This document shows, piece after piece, positions 46,927 through 57,385 of a stretch of 64,000 nt of DNA (its first letter is position 1; each line of letters begins with the position of its first letter). The translations under genes and the position numbers were made by a program. The stretch comes from Gammaproteobacteria bacterium (GTDB taxonomy: Bacteria > Pseudomonadota > Gammaproteobacteria > Pseudomonadales > Porticoccaceae), in assembly GCA_016191205.1 (NCBI GenBank), contig JACPPB010000005.1:32064-96063 (forward strand), given 5' to 3'. The notes under the pieces were generated by a model. The model saw only the letters and a list, made by a program, of their open reading frames with translations, was not told the origin of the DNA and ran no database searches.

Positions 46927-47280
46927 TTAAAGCCGCTTTACCATTTTTCGCGTCCCTGATTCTGGAGGCGGATTTCCATCCAGATAAGCATTTGGCCACA
47001 CATTTCTAAATATTTGTTTCTCTGCTTCAGTTATTGATTTTGAAAACTCGAGTTTAATACCACCATCTTTTCGGATGCCAAATACGTTACCCTTGATTGT
47101 TTTGTGAATTTTTGCAACCTCTTTGCATTCAGTGACAAAGTTATCTGGCGCAGAACCCTTAACCAGCTTTGCGGCACGATATTTGACTTTAATAACAAAT
47201 TCTTTTTCCGATGGCCTTTTTAGATAGCCAATAACCACTATTGCAATGAACAAACCAACAACAATATAGATGTTATTCAT
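46927..47280 (-). CDS. DUF3634-like small membrane-anchored protein
   Basis: A 117-residue protein. It has an N-terminal membrane helix (3-20), then a basic linker and a small soluble domain: NVFGIRKDGGIKLEFSKSITEAEKQIFRNVWPN. This reading resembles DUF3634 proteins of unknown function. The gene is clearly AT-richer than its surroundings, which suggests acquisition from another source. The ATG is preceded by GAG at a short distance only. Confidence 0.6.
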   Translation of the reverse strand: MNNIYIVVGLFIAIVVIGYLKRPSEKEFVIKVKYRAAKLVKGSAPDNFVTECKEVAKIHKTIKGNVFGIRKDGGIKLEFSKSITEAEKQIFRNVWPNAYLDGNPPPESGTRKMVKRL

Positions 47281-47673
47281 TTATATCTCATGAAGCTACC
47301 ATTGAGCATCTGGAAATCTTCCATGTTTTAACACCGCAGATTTCCGCATATCCCGCACGAATCTCGCCGGGTTCATGTGTGCCGTTGCGAGCTGCCCTTT
47401 TACCAAAACCCTCCCTTGAACAATCACCTGCATACTCCGTCGCCGCTCTCACACACGCCCCGATACCAGCCAGCGGCAGCGGAATTCCGGAATTTTCCGC
47501 GTACTCCAGTGCCACCCAAGTCCAGCCCGCCCACATCACCGCACGGGATGCGGTCAGGCCTGCACCAAGATCCATCGCTTACCAGGAAGCCATCTCTTGC
47601 CACTCCTTGCGCCGGCGGCGCATCGCGCGCTCGGCGTGTGCCGATCGGCGGCATTGGTAGCCCCGCAACGACC
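47281..47673. other. Intergenic region between DUF3634-like gene and PA2778-like gene
   Basis: About 390 bp. A 95-codon minus-strand frame (47288-47575) and overlapping frames in other phases are open, but none has a ribosome-binding site or recognisable domain. I see no supported gene. Confidence 0.4.
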
Positions 47674-48657
47674 CTACTCGATACCACCCGCCGCGACTAC
47701 CCGCGGACAATCGCCCGGTTCCGGCACGGTTGCGGCCGCCAGAATTTCCGCTCGCGTGGCGGCCAGTTGCTCGCGCTCGCGGGCGGCTGACGCCAGTTGC
47801 GCCAACCCTGCATCGAGGAGCTCCAGCGCCGCCGCGCGACATCCACGCTCGCCCAACAGTTGGGCGAGATTGTTGCGGGCAACGAGGTGGGTCGGGTCGC
47901 GTGCCAGCAAATCGCGGAACACCGCTTCCGCCGCGCGCGCGTCGCCGGCACCATAGTGGGCATTGCCCAACCCCACCAGCGCCCAGGGGTCGTCGGGCCA
48001 GCGCGCGAGCGCCGCCGCGAAGGCCTCGCGCAGCGCTTGCGGTGGCGCCACGCCTTCCATGTCGGTGACCGCGCGCAGGTAGCGCTCGCGGTCGGCAGCA
48101 GGGGGCAACTCGCCCGGGGGGAGCACCAGCAGGCCCCAGTTGCCGGCGAGCTTCCAGGTATCCATAAAGCGCCGGGCAGAGGTCACCTCGCGCTTGGTGG
48201 TGCCCGAGCGCAGGATGAATTCATCGCGCCGGGCGTCGAAACCGATCACCACGGCAAAGTGCCACAGCGGCCAGTGCGCGATGCCGAGATTCTGTAATAC
48301 GAGGACCGGATGGCCGGCACGCAGGGTATCGAGCAGACCCGTCAGATCGGGATTGACCGGATAGGGCACCCGGCCGTAGCGTCGCGCCGCGGCCACCAGT
48401 TCGACTTGCAGGCTACCCTTTTTTTCAGGCAGATAAACCGCGCTGACGAGTTGCTCCGGGTCGACAACGACCCCGGCCGGTCCAAGCACCGTCGCCAGCG
48501 CGGCGGGGCCGCACTGGTAGGCGCTCTGGGGATAAAAGGGTACCTGGGCAAGCTCGATCCGGGCGTCGCCGCCAGCAGTCGGACCCAGCACCGGAGTCCG
48601 GCCGCAGGCCGCGAGCAGCAACACCGCCGCAAGGCCCGCGGCCCTAACCAAGGTCAT
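47674..48657 (-). CDS. PA2778-family lipoprotein cysteine peptidase with TPR domain
   Basis: A 327-residue lipoprotein (LLLAAC lipobox, Cys18). The N-terminal papain-like C39-type domain has VPFYPQSAYQCGPAALATVL (catalytic Cys near 49) and WHFAVVIGFD (His near 136). The C-terminal half (220-315) is TPR-like: WALVGLGNAHYGAGDARAAEAVFRDLLARDP and so on. PA2778-family proteins occur with PA2779-family partners, and the next gene upstream is one. The substrate is unknown; envelope-localised processing is likely. The start is ATG at 48655-48657 (a TTG precedes it). Confidence 0.88.
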   Translation of the reverse strand: MTLVRAAGLAAVLLLAACGRTPVLGPTAGGDARIELAQVPFYPQSAYQCGPAALATVLGPAGVVVDPEQLVSAVYLPEKKGSLQVELVAAARRYGRVPYPVNPDLTGLLDTLRAGHPVLVLQNLGIAHWPLWHFAVVIGFDARRDEFILRSGTTKREVTSARRFMDTWKLAGNWGLLVLPPGELPPAADRERYLRAVTDMEGVAPPQALREAFAAALARWPDDPWALVGLGNAHYGAGDARAAEAVFRDLLARDPTHLVARNNLAQLLGERGCRAAALELLDAGLAQLASAAREREQLAATRAEILAAATVPEPGDCPRVVAAGGIE

Positions 48658-48671
48658 CAAAAAACCAACAA

Positions 48672-49055
48672 TCAGATCCCTTTGAAGACGTTGATCACAC
48701 CGACGATCTCGAGGATTATCAGAACCACAAACACGAGACCAATCACGGCGAGGACACTGCCGCCGGCGGGCAGCTGGTCGAGATTATTCGAGATGCGCTG
48801 CAGCTCGCTGTCGCTCAAGGCCTGGACGCGCGCCCGCGCATCAGCCGGATCCACACCTTGCTGTTCCAGCAGACCGCGCACCGAGTCCTGCGCCAGGAAG
48901 TGATCGACGCGGTCAAGCTGTTCAGCACGGGTACCGGTTGCCGCCTGGGCGGTGCTCATCATGGCGGCCGCGGCCGGCTGGGTGGCGGTGCTGCATACGA
49001 GACTCAGTACCAAAGCCAGCGTCAATAGATGTCGGGATGGGTTGCTCGGGGTCAT
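48672..49055 (-). CDS. PA2779-family membrane protein
   Basis: A 127-residue protein with a signal peptide (1-31, ending AAAAM), a helical middle (TRAEQLDRVDHFLAQDSVRGLLEQQGVDPADARARVQALSDSELQ) and a C-terminal membrane span (GGSVLAVIGLVFVVLIILEIVGVINVF). This is the PA2779 pattern. The helix-turn-helix-like LSDSEL region includes a D-P-A-D-A-R motif common in the family. It is probably the partner or substrate of the PA2778-like peptidase 14 nt downstream. The ATG at 49053-49055 has GAGG upstream. Confidence 0.85.
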   Translation of the reverse strand: MTPSNPSRHLLTLALVLSLVCSTATQPAAAAMMSTAQAATGTRAEQLDRVDHFLAQDSVRGLLEQQGVDPADARARVQALSDSELQRISNNLDQLPAGGSVLAVIGLVFVVLIILEIVGVINVFKGI

Positions 49056-49239
49056 CTGCGTTATCCTCAAATGGTGGCGCGGGCCAAACCGTCCGCGGTC
49101 GCGAGTGTAGCCAGAACCGCCGCGGTACTCAAAACCCGCGCATCGGTTTCGTGCGCCGGACCACTGAAGCCGGTTTGACCGTGCCCGGGGTGCCGTGTAC
49201 AAAGGGTCATGACCCATCCAACTCGTCACAGGATTCACC

Positions 49240-50190
49240 ATGAGCGCAGGTAAACGACTTCCGGGCACGCCGGACCCCATGCACCGCTGGCCCGGCGTCG
49301 GCGGAATCATGATCGCGGGCGATTCCTGGGGCGACCCGGCCGGCCCGCTGGTGCTGCTCCAGCACGGTGGCGGCCAGACCCGCCACGCCTGGAAAGGCGC
49401 CGGCGAAGCCCTGGGGGAAGCCGGTTATCACGCCGTCGCCTTCGATGCCCGCGGCCACGGCGATTCCGACTGGTCGGCGGATGGGGTCTATGGCCAGGAC
49501 ATCATGGTGGAAGATCTGCGCTGCATCATCGCGGCCTTGGGCGGGAAGCGCCCGGTGCTGGTGGGTGCTTCCATGGGCGGCGGCACCAGCCTGGTGGCGC
49601 TCGGCGAGGACCGTGTCGATGCCACCGCCCTGGTGCTGGTCGATATCGCGCCAAAGATCGAACCCGAGGGCGTCGGCAAGATCATCGGCTTTATGTCTCA
49701 CAAGCCGGAAGGGTTCGATTCGCTGGACGAAGTCGCCGACCTGATCGCCAACTACCAGCCCCACCGCAAGCGGCCCAATGACCTCGCAGGGCTCGGCAAG
49801 AACCTGCGCCTGTCCGCCGACGGCAAGTACCGCTGGCACTGGGATCCCCGCTTCATGCAGGCGCGCCGCGATATGGAGGCACGCACGCGGCGACTGGAAG
49901 ACTGCGCCCGTGCGCTCAAACTGCCCGCACTGCTGGTGCGGGGTGGGTTGTCGGATGTGCTTAGCGAAGAAGGTGCAAAGTCGTTTCTGGAAATGTGTCC
50001 CCACGCCGAGTACGTCAACATCACCGGTGCGGGCCATATGGTGGCGGGCGATCGCAATGACGTCTTCGCCACGGCGGTCGCGGACTTCCTGTTCCGCACC
50101 GTGCCGGTCAAGGGCGCTCCGGTACAGGCACCCCACGAACCCCATCCCCGTCATGTGGGGCCTCCGGGCGATGTGACCGACATCCCCTGA
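49240..50190 (+). CDS. Alpha/beta-fold hydrolase
   Basis: A 316-residue hydrolase. The oxyanion-hole segment is LLQHGGGQTRHAW (39-51), the nucleophile elbow VGASMGGGTS (Ser near 110), the acid near RGGLSDVLS and His in GAGHMVAGDRND near 265. These features resemble peroxidase/epoxide-hydrolase-type members. A Pro/His-rich tail follows residue 295. The natural substrate is unknown. No operon partner; upstream it is divergent from the PA2779-like gene. Confidence 0.88.
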   Translation: MSAGKRLPGTPDPMHRWPGVGGIMIAGDSWGDPAGPLVLLQHGGGQTRHAWKGAGEALGEAGYHAVAFDARGHGDSDWSADGVYGQDIMVEDLRCIIAALGGKRPVLVGASMGGGTSLVALGEDRVDATALVLVDIAPKIEPEGVGKIIGFMSHKPEGFDSLDEVADLIANYQPHRKRPNDLAGLGKNLRLSADGKYRWHWDPRFMQARRDMEARTRRLEDCARALKLPALLVRGGLSDVLSEEGAKSFLEMCPHAEYVNITGAGHMVAGDRNDVFATAVADFLFRTVPVKGAPVQAPHEPHPRHVGPPGDVTDIP

Positions 50191-50213
50191 GGACGTCCTG
50201 AATAACCGCCTGG

Positions 50214-50293
50214 CCGTCGTTCCCGCGCAGGCGGGAACCCAGAGACATCGAATCCTTCTGGATACCTGCCCCCGCCTTCGCGGGGGCAAGCAC
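50214..50293. repeat. REP-like pair of hairpins
   Basis: TTCCCGC-GCAG-GCGGGAA (50220-50237) and TGCCCCCGC-CTTC-GCGGGGGCA (50267-50288) are two perfect hairpins 30 nt apart. This is the common proteobacterial REP pattern (TTCCCGC…GCGGGAA … CCGC…GCGG). It lies downstream of the hydrolase gene; the remaining bases to 50451 show no gene. Confidence 0.8.
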
Positions 50294-50451
50294 TGCGCGG
50301 ACATGCCGAATATGGCGTTCAAGAACAGCCCCGCCGGACGGTACCGGCCTTGTCCCCCATAAGTCCGGGCGCGGCCGCCCGTTTCGGCGTCAATTCCGGG
50401 ATCGGTTCGGGCTAGAATGGTTCCCCGCCCAACCGCTCCCGAGACCGCCCC

Positions 50452-53367
50452 ATGACCGCCAGGGCCCACGCCGCCTTCACCCATGTCCGCAGTCATCCGG
50501 TGCCCGCACTCAAGCTCGACGTGCAGGAATACCGCCATCTCCGCACCGGCGCCGAACACATCCACATCCACAGCGACAACCCGGAAAACGTGTTTCTGGT
50601 GGCACTGCGTACCGTGCCCCACGACTCCACCGGCGTGGCCCACATCCTGGAACACACGGCGCTGTGCGGCAGCGAAAAATACCCGGTGCGCGATCCGTTT
50701 TTCATGATGATCCGGCGCTCCCTCAACACCTTCATGAACGCCTTCACCAGCTCGGACTGGACCGCCTACCCCTTCGCCAGCCAGAACCGCAAGGACTTCA
50801 ACAATCTGCTGGATGTCTATCTGGACGCGGTGTTCTTCGCGCGCCTGGACGCGCTGGACTTCGCCCAGGAAGGTCACCGGCTGGAATTCGCCGAAGGCGA
50901 AAATCCCGCCTCGGAACTGGTCTACAAGGGTGTCGTGTACAACGAGATGAAGGGCGCCATGAGCGCGGTCAATTCGACCCTCTGGCATACGCTGAGCAAA
51001 TACCTCTACCCCACCACCACCTACCACCACAACAGCGGCGGCGATCCCGAGTGCATCCTCGACCTCACCCATGAGCAGTTGCTCGACTTTTACCGTACGC
51101 ACTACCACCCCAGCAACGCGATCTTCATGACCTTCGGCGACATCCCGGCCCACGAGCACCAACGCAAGTTCGAGGACCAGGTGCTCACCCGCTTCGAGCC
51201 CCTCGCCGAAGTCATCGCGGTGCCGCGGGAAAAACGCTATCTGGCGCCGGTGCGCGTGGAGGAAGCCTATGCGCTGGACGAACCCGACACCGCCGCCAAA
51301 ACCCATGTCGTGCTGGGCTGGCTGCTCGGCCAGACCACGGACCTGATGGCCAACATGGAAGCGCATCTGCTGAATTCCGTGCTGCTCGACAACAGCGCCT
51401 CGCCGCTGTTGCAGGCGCTGGAAACCAGCGACCTCGGCACCGCGCCCTCGCCCCTGTGCGGCCTCGACGACTCGCACCTGGAACTGCTGTTCGTGTGCGG
51501 TCTGGAAGGTTCCGAGCCCGAGCACGCCGCCGCCGTCGAGGAGCTCGTCCTCGCCACGCTGCAAACGGTCGCCGAGCAGGGCGTGCCCGCCGATCAGGTC
51601 GAGGCCGCGTTGCACCAGCTCGAACTCAAGCAGCGCGAAATCGGCGGCGACGGCTACCCTTACGGTTTGCAGCTGATCCTCACCTCGCTCGCCAGCGCCA
51701 CCCACCGCGGCGATCCCGCCGCCCTCCTCGATCTGGACCCGGTGCTGGCGGAACTGCGCACCCGCATCAAGGATCCCGACTACATCAAGCGTCTGGCGCA
51801 GACGCTGTTGCGCGACAACCTGCACCGGGTGCGCCTGACGCTGCGCCCCGACACCGAAATCTCGGCACGCCGCGAAGCCGTCGAGAAGCAGCAGCTCGCG
51901 GCGATCCGGGCGAGTCTCGATGCCGCTCAGGAACAGGCGCTGGTGGAACAGGCGCGCGCGCTCGCCGCACGCCAGGCCCGCAGCGACGACGAAAGCATCC
52001 TGCCCAAGGTGGAACTGGCCGACGTACCGTCGGAGATGGCCTATGTGCCGGCGACCCGTCGCATCACCGCGCCCCTGCCGCTCACCAGCTACGGCGCCGG
52101 CACCAACGGCCTGGTCTACCAGCAACTGATCCTGGAGCTGCCCCAGCTCGATGAAGCGCAGACCGACCTGCTGCCGATCTACGCCAGTTGCATTCCGGAG
52201 CTCGGCGTCGGCGCGCGCGACTATCTCGCCACCCAGCGCTGGCAGGCGGCGGTGAGCGGCGGCGTCAACGCCTTCGCCAGCGTGCGCGGGCTGCCCGACG
52301 ATGCCCAGGCGCTGCGCGGTCATCTGGTGCTGTCCACCAAGGGCCTCGCCGTCAACCAGGAGGAGCTGACCCGCCTGCTGGACACCACCCTGAACCAGGT
52401 GCGCTGCGACGAACTGCCGCGCATCCGCGACCTGATCGCCCAGATGCGCGCGCGCATGGAAGCCAGCGTCACCGGCAATGGCCACGGCCTTGCGATGGCG
52501 GCGGCCGCGGCGCGCTTCAGCAACGGCGCCCTGCTCAATCACCGCTGGGGCGGGCTCGACGGCATCCGCGCCATCAAGGCGCTCGACGCCGCCCTGAACG
52601 ATCCGGAACAACTGGCGGACCTGGGGCGGCAACTGGCGGAACTGCACGCCCTGGTGCGGGCCGCGCCGCGGCAGTGCCTGCTGGTCGCCGAACCCGAGCA
52701 TCTGGGCGAATTCGAGGCGCGCTTTCTGGCGCACCTCGCGCCCGCGCCCGGCACCGCGCACACCGGGTTCAGCCGCCCGGCGCTGTGCGAACCCAGCAAC
52801 CAGCTCTGGACCACCAGTACCCAGGTCAACTTCTGCGCCCGCGCCTATCCGACGGTACCCATGGAGCATCCCGATGCCGCGCCCCTCAGCGTGCTCGGCG
52901 GTTTCCTGCGCAATGGTTTCCTGCACACCGCGATCCGCGAAAAAGGCGGCGCCTACGGCGGCGGCGCGAGCCAGGACAGCACCATCGCGGCGTTCCGCTT
53001 CTATTCCTACCGCGATCCCCGCCTCGGCGACACGCTCGCCGACTTCGACCGCGCGCTTGACTGGCTCGCCAGCGAACGCCACGAACCGCAGCGGGTCGAG
53101 GAAGCCATCCTGGGCGTGATCGGCGGCATCGACAAACCCGGCTCGCCGGCGGGCGAGGCCAAGCAGACCTTTCACGCCGAGCTGCACGGTCGCGACCGGG
53201 CGTGCCGCGAGCGCTTCCGCAACCGGGTATTGCAGGTCGGACTCGGTGACTTGCAGCGGGTCGCGACGACGTATCTGCGGCCCGAGCGCGCCAGCACCGC
53301 GGTGATCACGGCACCGGATCGCGCCGGGCAACTCGCGGCGCTCAACCTCAGCCTGATGGCGCTCTGA
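50452..53367 (+). CDS. M16C (PreP-like) insulinase-family metalloprotease
   Basis: A 971-residue pitrilysin-family enzyme. The inverted zinc motif HILEH lies at 64-68 in VAHILEHTALCGSEKYPVRDPF, with the distal Glu in GVVYNEMKGAMSAVNSTL near 165-180. Four M16 half-domains are joined by a long hinge, and the C-terminal REKGGAYGGGASQDSTIAAFRFYSYRDPR carries the Arg/Tyr substrate-binding pair. This matches the presequence protease (M16C) architecture. There is no signal peptide, so it is cytosolic. It degrades unstructured peptides. Confidence 0.94.
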   Translation: MTARAHAAFTHVRSHPVPALKLDVQEYRHLRTGAEHIHIHSDNPENVFLVALRTVPHDSTGVAHILEHTALCGSEKYPVRDPFFMMIRRSLNTFMNAFTSSDWTAYPFASQNRKDFNNLLDVYLDAVFFARLDALDFAQEGHRLEFAEGENPASELVYKGVVYNEMKGAMSAVNSTLWHTLSKYLYPTTTYHHNSGGDPECILDLTHEQLLDFYRTHYHPSNAIFMTFGDIPAHEHQRKFEDQVLTRFEPLAEVIAVPREKRYLAPVRVEEAYALDEPDTAAKTHVVLGWLLGQTTDLMANMEAHLLNSVLLDNSASPLLQALETSDLGTAPSPLCGLDDSHLELLFVCGLEGSEPEHAAAVEELVLATLQTVAEQGVPADQVEAALHQLELKQREIGGDGYPYGLQLILTSLASATHRGDPAALLDLDPVLAELRTRIKDPDYIKRLAQTLLRDNLHRVRLTLRPDTEISARREAVEKQQLAAIRASLDAAQEQALVEQARALAARQARSDDESILPKVELADVPSEMAYVPATRRITAPLPLTSYGAGTNGLVYQQLILELPQLDEAQTDLLPIYASCIPELGVGARDYLATQRWQAAVSGGVNAFASVRGLPDDAQALRGHLVLSTKGLAVNQEELTRLLDTTLNQVRCDELPRIRDLIAQMRARMEASVTGNGHGLAMAAAAARFSNGALLNHRWGGLDGIRAIKALDAALNDPEQLADLGRQLAELHALVRAAPRQCLLVAEPEHLGEFEARFLAHLAPAPGTAHTGFSRPALCEPSNQLWTTSTQVNFCARAYPTVPMEHPDAAPLSVLGGFLRNGFLHTAIREKGGAYGGGASQDSTIAAFRFYSYRDPRLGDTLADFDRALDWLASERHEPQRVEEAILGVIGGIDKPGSPAGEAKQTFHAELHGRDRACRERFRNRVLQVGLGDLQRVATTYLRPERASTAVITAPDRAGQLAALNLSLMAL

Positions 53368-53381
53368 GCCCTGCGTCTGCC

Positions 53382-54110
53382 GTGAGCGAACGCGACCAGC
53401 TCTTCGCCCGGCCGCTCGCCGAGATCGCGGGATTCCGCTTCGACCACCAGGTCGTCGCGGTCTTCCCGGACATGATCCGGCGCTCGGTGCCGGGCTACGA
53501 AACCATGGTCGCCATGACCGGGACCATCGCCGAGCGCTACGCCCTGCCCGGCACCCGGTGTTACGACCTGGGCTGTTCCCTGGGCGCTTCGACGCTGGCC
53601 CTGCGGCGGGGCATCGGCGCGCGCGACTGCACGATCATCGCCGCCGACAACGCGCCCGCCATGATCGAGCGCTGCCAGGCGGTGATCGCCGCCGACAGCG
53701 CACCCGCGCCGGTCGAGCTGCGCCTCGGTGATGTGCGCGACATCCGCTTCGAGAACGCTTCGGTGGTGGTGCTGAATTTCACCCTGCAATTCATTCCGCC
53801 GGCGGATCGCGGCCCCCTCATCGCCGCCATCGGCGCGGGACTGGTGCCCGGCGGCGTGCTGGTGCTGTCCGAAAAAATCGCCTTCGCCGACCCGGGCCTC
53901 GACGCGCTGATGACGGATCTCCACCACGCCTTCAAGCGCGCCAACGGCTACAGCGAGCTCGAAGTCAGTCAGAAGCGCACCGCGCTCGAAAACGTGCTGG
54001 TGCCCGAGACCCTCGATACCCATCGCGCGCGGCTGCGGGACGCGGGCTTCACCGCAGTCGATGTCTGGTTTCAGTGCTTCAATTTCGCCTCCCTGCTCGC
54101 GTTCCGATGA
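53382..54110 (+). CDS. cmoA: Carboxy-S-adenosyl-L-methionine synthase CmoA
   Basis: A 242-residue protein matching CmoA: VFPDMIRRSVPGYETM near 27-42, CYDLGCSLGASTLALR near 59-74, ADNAPAMIERCQ, and NFTLQFIPPADRGPL. It makes carboxy-SAM from SAM and prephenate for wobble-uridine modification (cmo5U34). It starts with GTG 14 nt after the M16 gene; the stop overlaps cmoB (ATGA). Confidence 0.96.
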   Translation: MSERDQLFARPLAEIAGFRFDHQVVAVFPDMIRRSVPGYETMVAMTGTIAERYALPGTRCYDLGCSLGASTLALRRGIGARDCTIIAADNAPAMIERCQAVIAADSAPAPVELRLGDVRDIRFENASVVVLNFTLQFIPPADRGPLIAAIGAGLVPGGVLVLSEKIAFADPGLDALMTDLHHAFKRANGYSELEVSQKRTALENVLVPETLDTHRARLRDAGFTAVDVWFQCFNFASLLAFR

Positions 54111-55078
54111 AGGACGCCTACGGACCGCTGCTCGACGCCCTCGCCAGAACCCCGCTGCGGAACTGGGCGCACGAATTGCCGGCCCGCATCGCGCGCGGCC
54201 TGAGCGCGGAGCGCTGGGGCGACCTGCCGCGCTGGCAGGCAGCACTCGCACGCCTGCCGGCACTCACTCCGGGCACGGTGGATTTTCGCGACGGGGTGCG
54301 GATCGGCCGCGCCGCTGACGCCAGCGACAGCGAGCGCGACCGCCTGCGCGCGGCACTCATGGAACTGCATCCCTGGCGCAAGGGGCCCTACCAGCTCTTC
54401 GGTCTCGACCTCGACACCGAATGGCGCTCGGACTGGAAATGGCAGCGCGTGCTGCCTCATCTCGACGATCTCGCGGGGCGCCTGGTGCTGGATGTGGGCT
54501 GCGGCAACGGCTACCACTGCTGGCGCATGTACGGGGAAGGGGCGGCGCGGGTGATCGGCATCGATCCCTCGGCGCGCTTCGTGGTGCAGTTCGAGGCCAT
54601 CCGCCGCTATGCGGGCGCCGCGCCGGTGGACGTGCTGCCGCTCGGTATCGAGGCGCTGCCAGCGGAACTGGCGGCCTTCGACACGGTGTTTTCCATGGGC
54701 GTGCTCTACCACCGCCGTTCGCCCTTCGATCATCTGCGCGAACTGCGCGAACTGCTGCGCCCGGGTGGGCAACTGGTGCTGGAAACCCTGGTGATCGCCG
54801 GCGCGCCGGGACAGGTGCTGGTGCCCGAAGGTCGCTACGCCAAGATGGCCAATGTCTGGTTCATCCCGACGCCGGACACCCTGATCACCTGGCTGCACAA
54901 GATCGGCTTTCGCGCACCCGCCGTGGTCGATGTCACTCCCACCACAACGGCGGAACAGCGCGCCACCGACTGGATGCGCTTCGAGTCGCTCGCGGATTTT
55001 CTCGATCCCGAAAACCCACAACTGACGCGGGAAGGCCATCCGGCGCCGCTGCGCGCGATCCTGACCGCCACCGCCTGA
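54107..55078 (+). CDS. cmoB: tRNA U34 carboxymethyltransferase CmoB
   Basis: A 323-residue protein. LHPWRKGPYQLFGLDLDTEWRSDWKWQR (86-113) and DVGCGNGYHCWRMYGEG (SAM site) are diagnostic. YHRRSPFDHLRELRELLRPGG and FIPTPDTLITWLHKIGF follow. It transfers the carboxymethyl group from carboxy-SAM to 5-hydroxyuridine in tRNA. It overlaps cmoA by 4 nt, the conserved pair. Confidence 0.97.
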   Translation: MKDAYGPLLDALARTPLRNWAHELPARIARGLSAERWGDLPRWQAALARLPALTPGTVDFRDGVRIGRAADASDSERDRLRAALMELHPWRKGPYQLFGLDLDTEWRSDWKWQRVLPHLDDLAGRLVLDVGCGNGYHCWRMYGEGAARVIGIDPSARFVVQFEAIRRYAGAAPVDVLPLGIEALPAELAAFDTVFSMGVLYHRRSPFDHLRELRELLRPGGQLVLETLVIAGAPGQVLVPEGRYAKMANVWFIPTPDTLITWLHKIGFRAPAVVDVTPTTTAEQRATDWMRFESLADFLDPENPQLTREGHPAPLRAILTATA

Positions 55079-55099
55079 AGACCGGCGCGCGCCGGTCTT
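55078..55099. terminator. Perfect 22-bp palindrome after cmoB
   Basis: AAGACCGGCGC/GCGCCGGTCTT is a perfect inverted repeat starting at the last base of the cmoB stop codon. It would form a very stable hairpin but lacks a T-run, so termination may need other factors. Confidence 0.6.
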
Positions 55100-55203
55100 G
55101 CCGCAATCCCGCCGCCTTGAACCCTCGGGTAATCGGCAGTAAGGTGGCGCGCCGCGCAATACCGGCACCCGATCCCAACGCTGCTGAAGGGGGAAACAAC
55201 TCC

Positions 55204-56751
<1,548 letters not shown>

Positions 56752-56848
56752 CTTCGGTGCGGAAGGCGCCGCCGGGCGTCTTCCGGGCACGCTTTGCCGG
56801 CGCTTTTTCTTGACCCTTCCCGGGCGCTTGCCTATAGTAGCCGCCCTC

Positions 56849-56925
56849 GCACCCGTAGCTCAGTTGGATAGAGTACCTGGCTACGAACCAGGTGGTCGGG
56901 AGTTCGAATCTCTCCGGGTGCGCCA
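56849..56925 (+). tRNA. tRNA-Arg (anticodon ACG)
   Basis: A 77-nt cloverleaf. Acceptor arms GCACCCG/CGGGTGC, D-loop AGTTGGAT, anticodon stem CCTGG/CCAGG with loop CTACGAA (anticodon ACG, read as ICG), T-arm with GTTCGAATC, discriminator G and an encoded CCA. Confidence 0.97.
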
Positions 56926-57054
56926 GTTTCTCTCGGTACTACAGCCTTTCGGCACCACCACTTTCCAGTACGTCCCAGTACGTCGTCCTTTTCGCACAGA
57001 TCACCCATCGTTCGAACTCAGGCCGCACAGGGCCGTCGGCCTGCAAGCGAAAGG

Positions 57055-57303
57055 TTAGACCGTTTTTGCGCAGCCTTGTGGCTTATAGATACGCAGAACC
57101 GACGGCGGGTTGTTGGCCAGCTTGTTTGCAGGACGGCGGGGACGCGGGATTAGTTCTCCTCCGCAGTTTGGACAGATGCCGCGAAGCTTCGCTTCAGCGC
57201 ACGAAACGCAGAAGGTGCATTCAAACGAACAGATGCGGGCCTCGGTTGAGCCCGGCGGAAGATCGCGGTCGCAGCACTCACAACTTGGACGTAATTCAAG
57301 CAT
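57055..57303 (-). CDS. DUF1272 family zinc-binding small protein
   Basis: An 82-residue protein. MLELRPSCECCDRDLPPGS, ARICSFECTFCVSCA and GICPNCGGEL are the conserved DUF1272 blocks. Ten cysteines, eight of them in CxxC-like pairs, suggest two zinc sites. The function is unknown. It lies between tRNA-Arg and cysS; the segment 56926-57054 shows nothing else. Confidence 0.9.
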   Translation of the reverse strand: MLELRPSCECCDRDLPPGSTEARICSFECTFCVSCAEAKLRGICPNCGGELIPRPRRPANKLANNPPSVLRIYKPQGCAKTV

Positions 57304-57385
57304 CCCACACCCCCTCCATTACCGGCCTAACGCTTGATGACAATCACATGAGCGAGTCTCTCGCCGCCTCTATGCGGGAGCGCCC

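Noticed and set aside
50214..50293. Possible rho-independent terminator of the hydrolase gene
   Set aside because: The hairpins lack T-runs and match the REP pattern, so they are listed as a repeat.
49207..53331. A 1374-codon minus-strand open frame
   Set aside because: It lies antisense to the alpha/beta hydrolase and the M16C protease, both with full catalytic motifs; the reading is arginine/glycine/valine-rich noise.
56926..57054. A second tRNA or an attachment site after tRNA-Arg
   Set aside because: No second cloverleaf and no integrase or repeated tRNA 3' end was found nearby.
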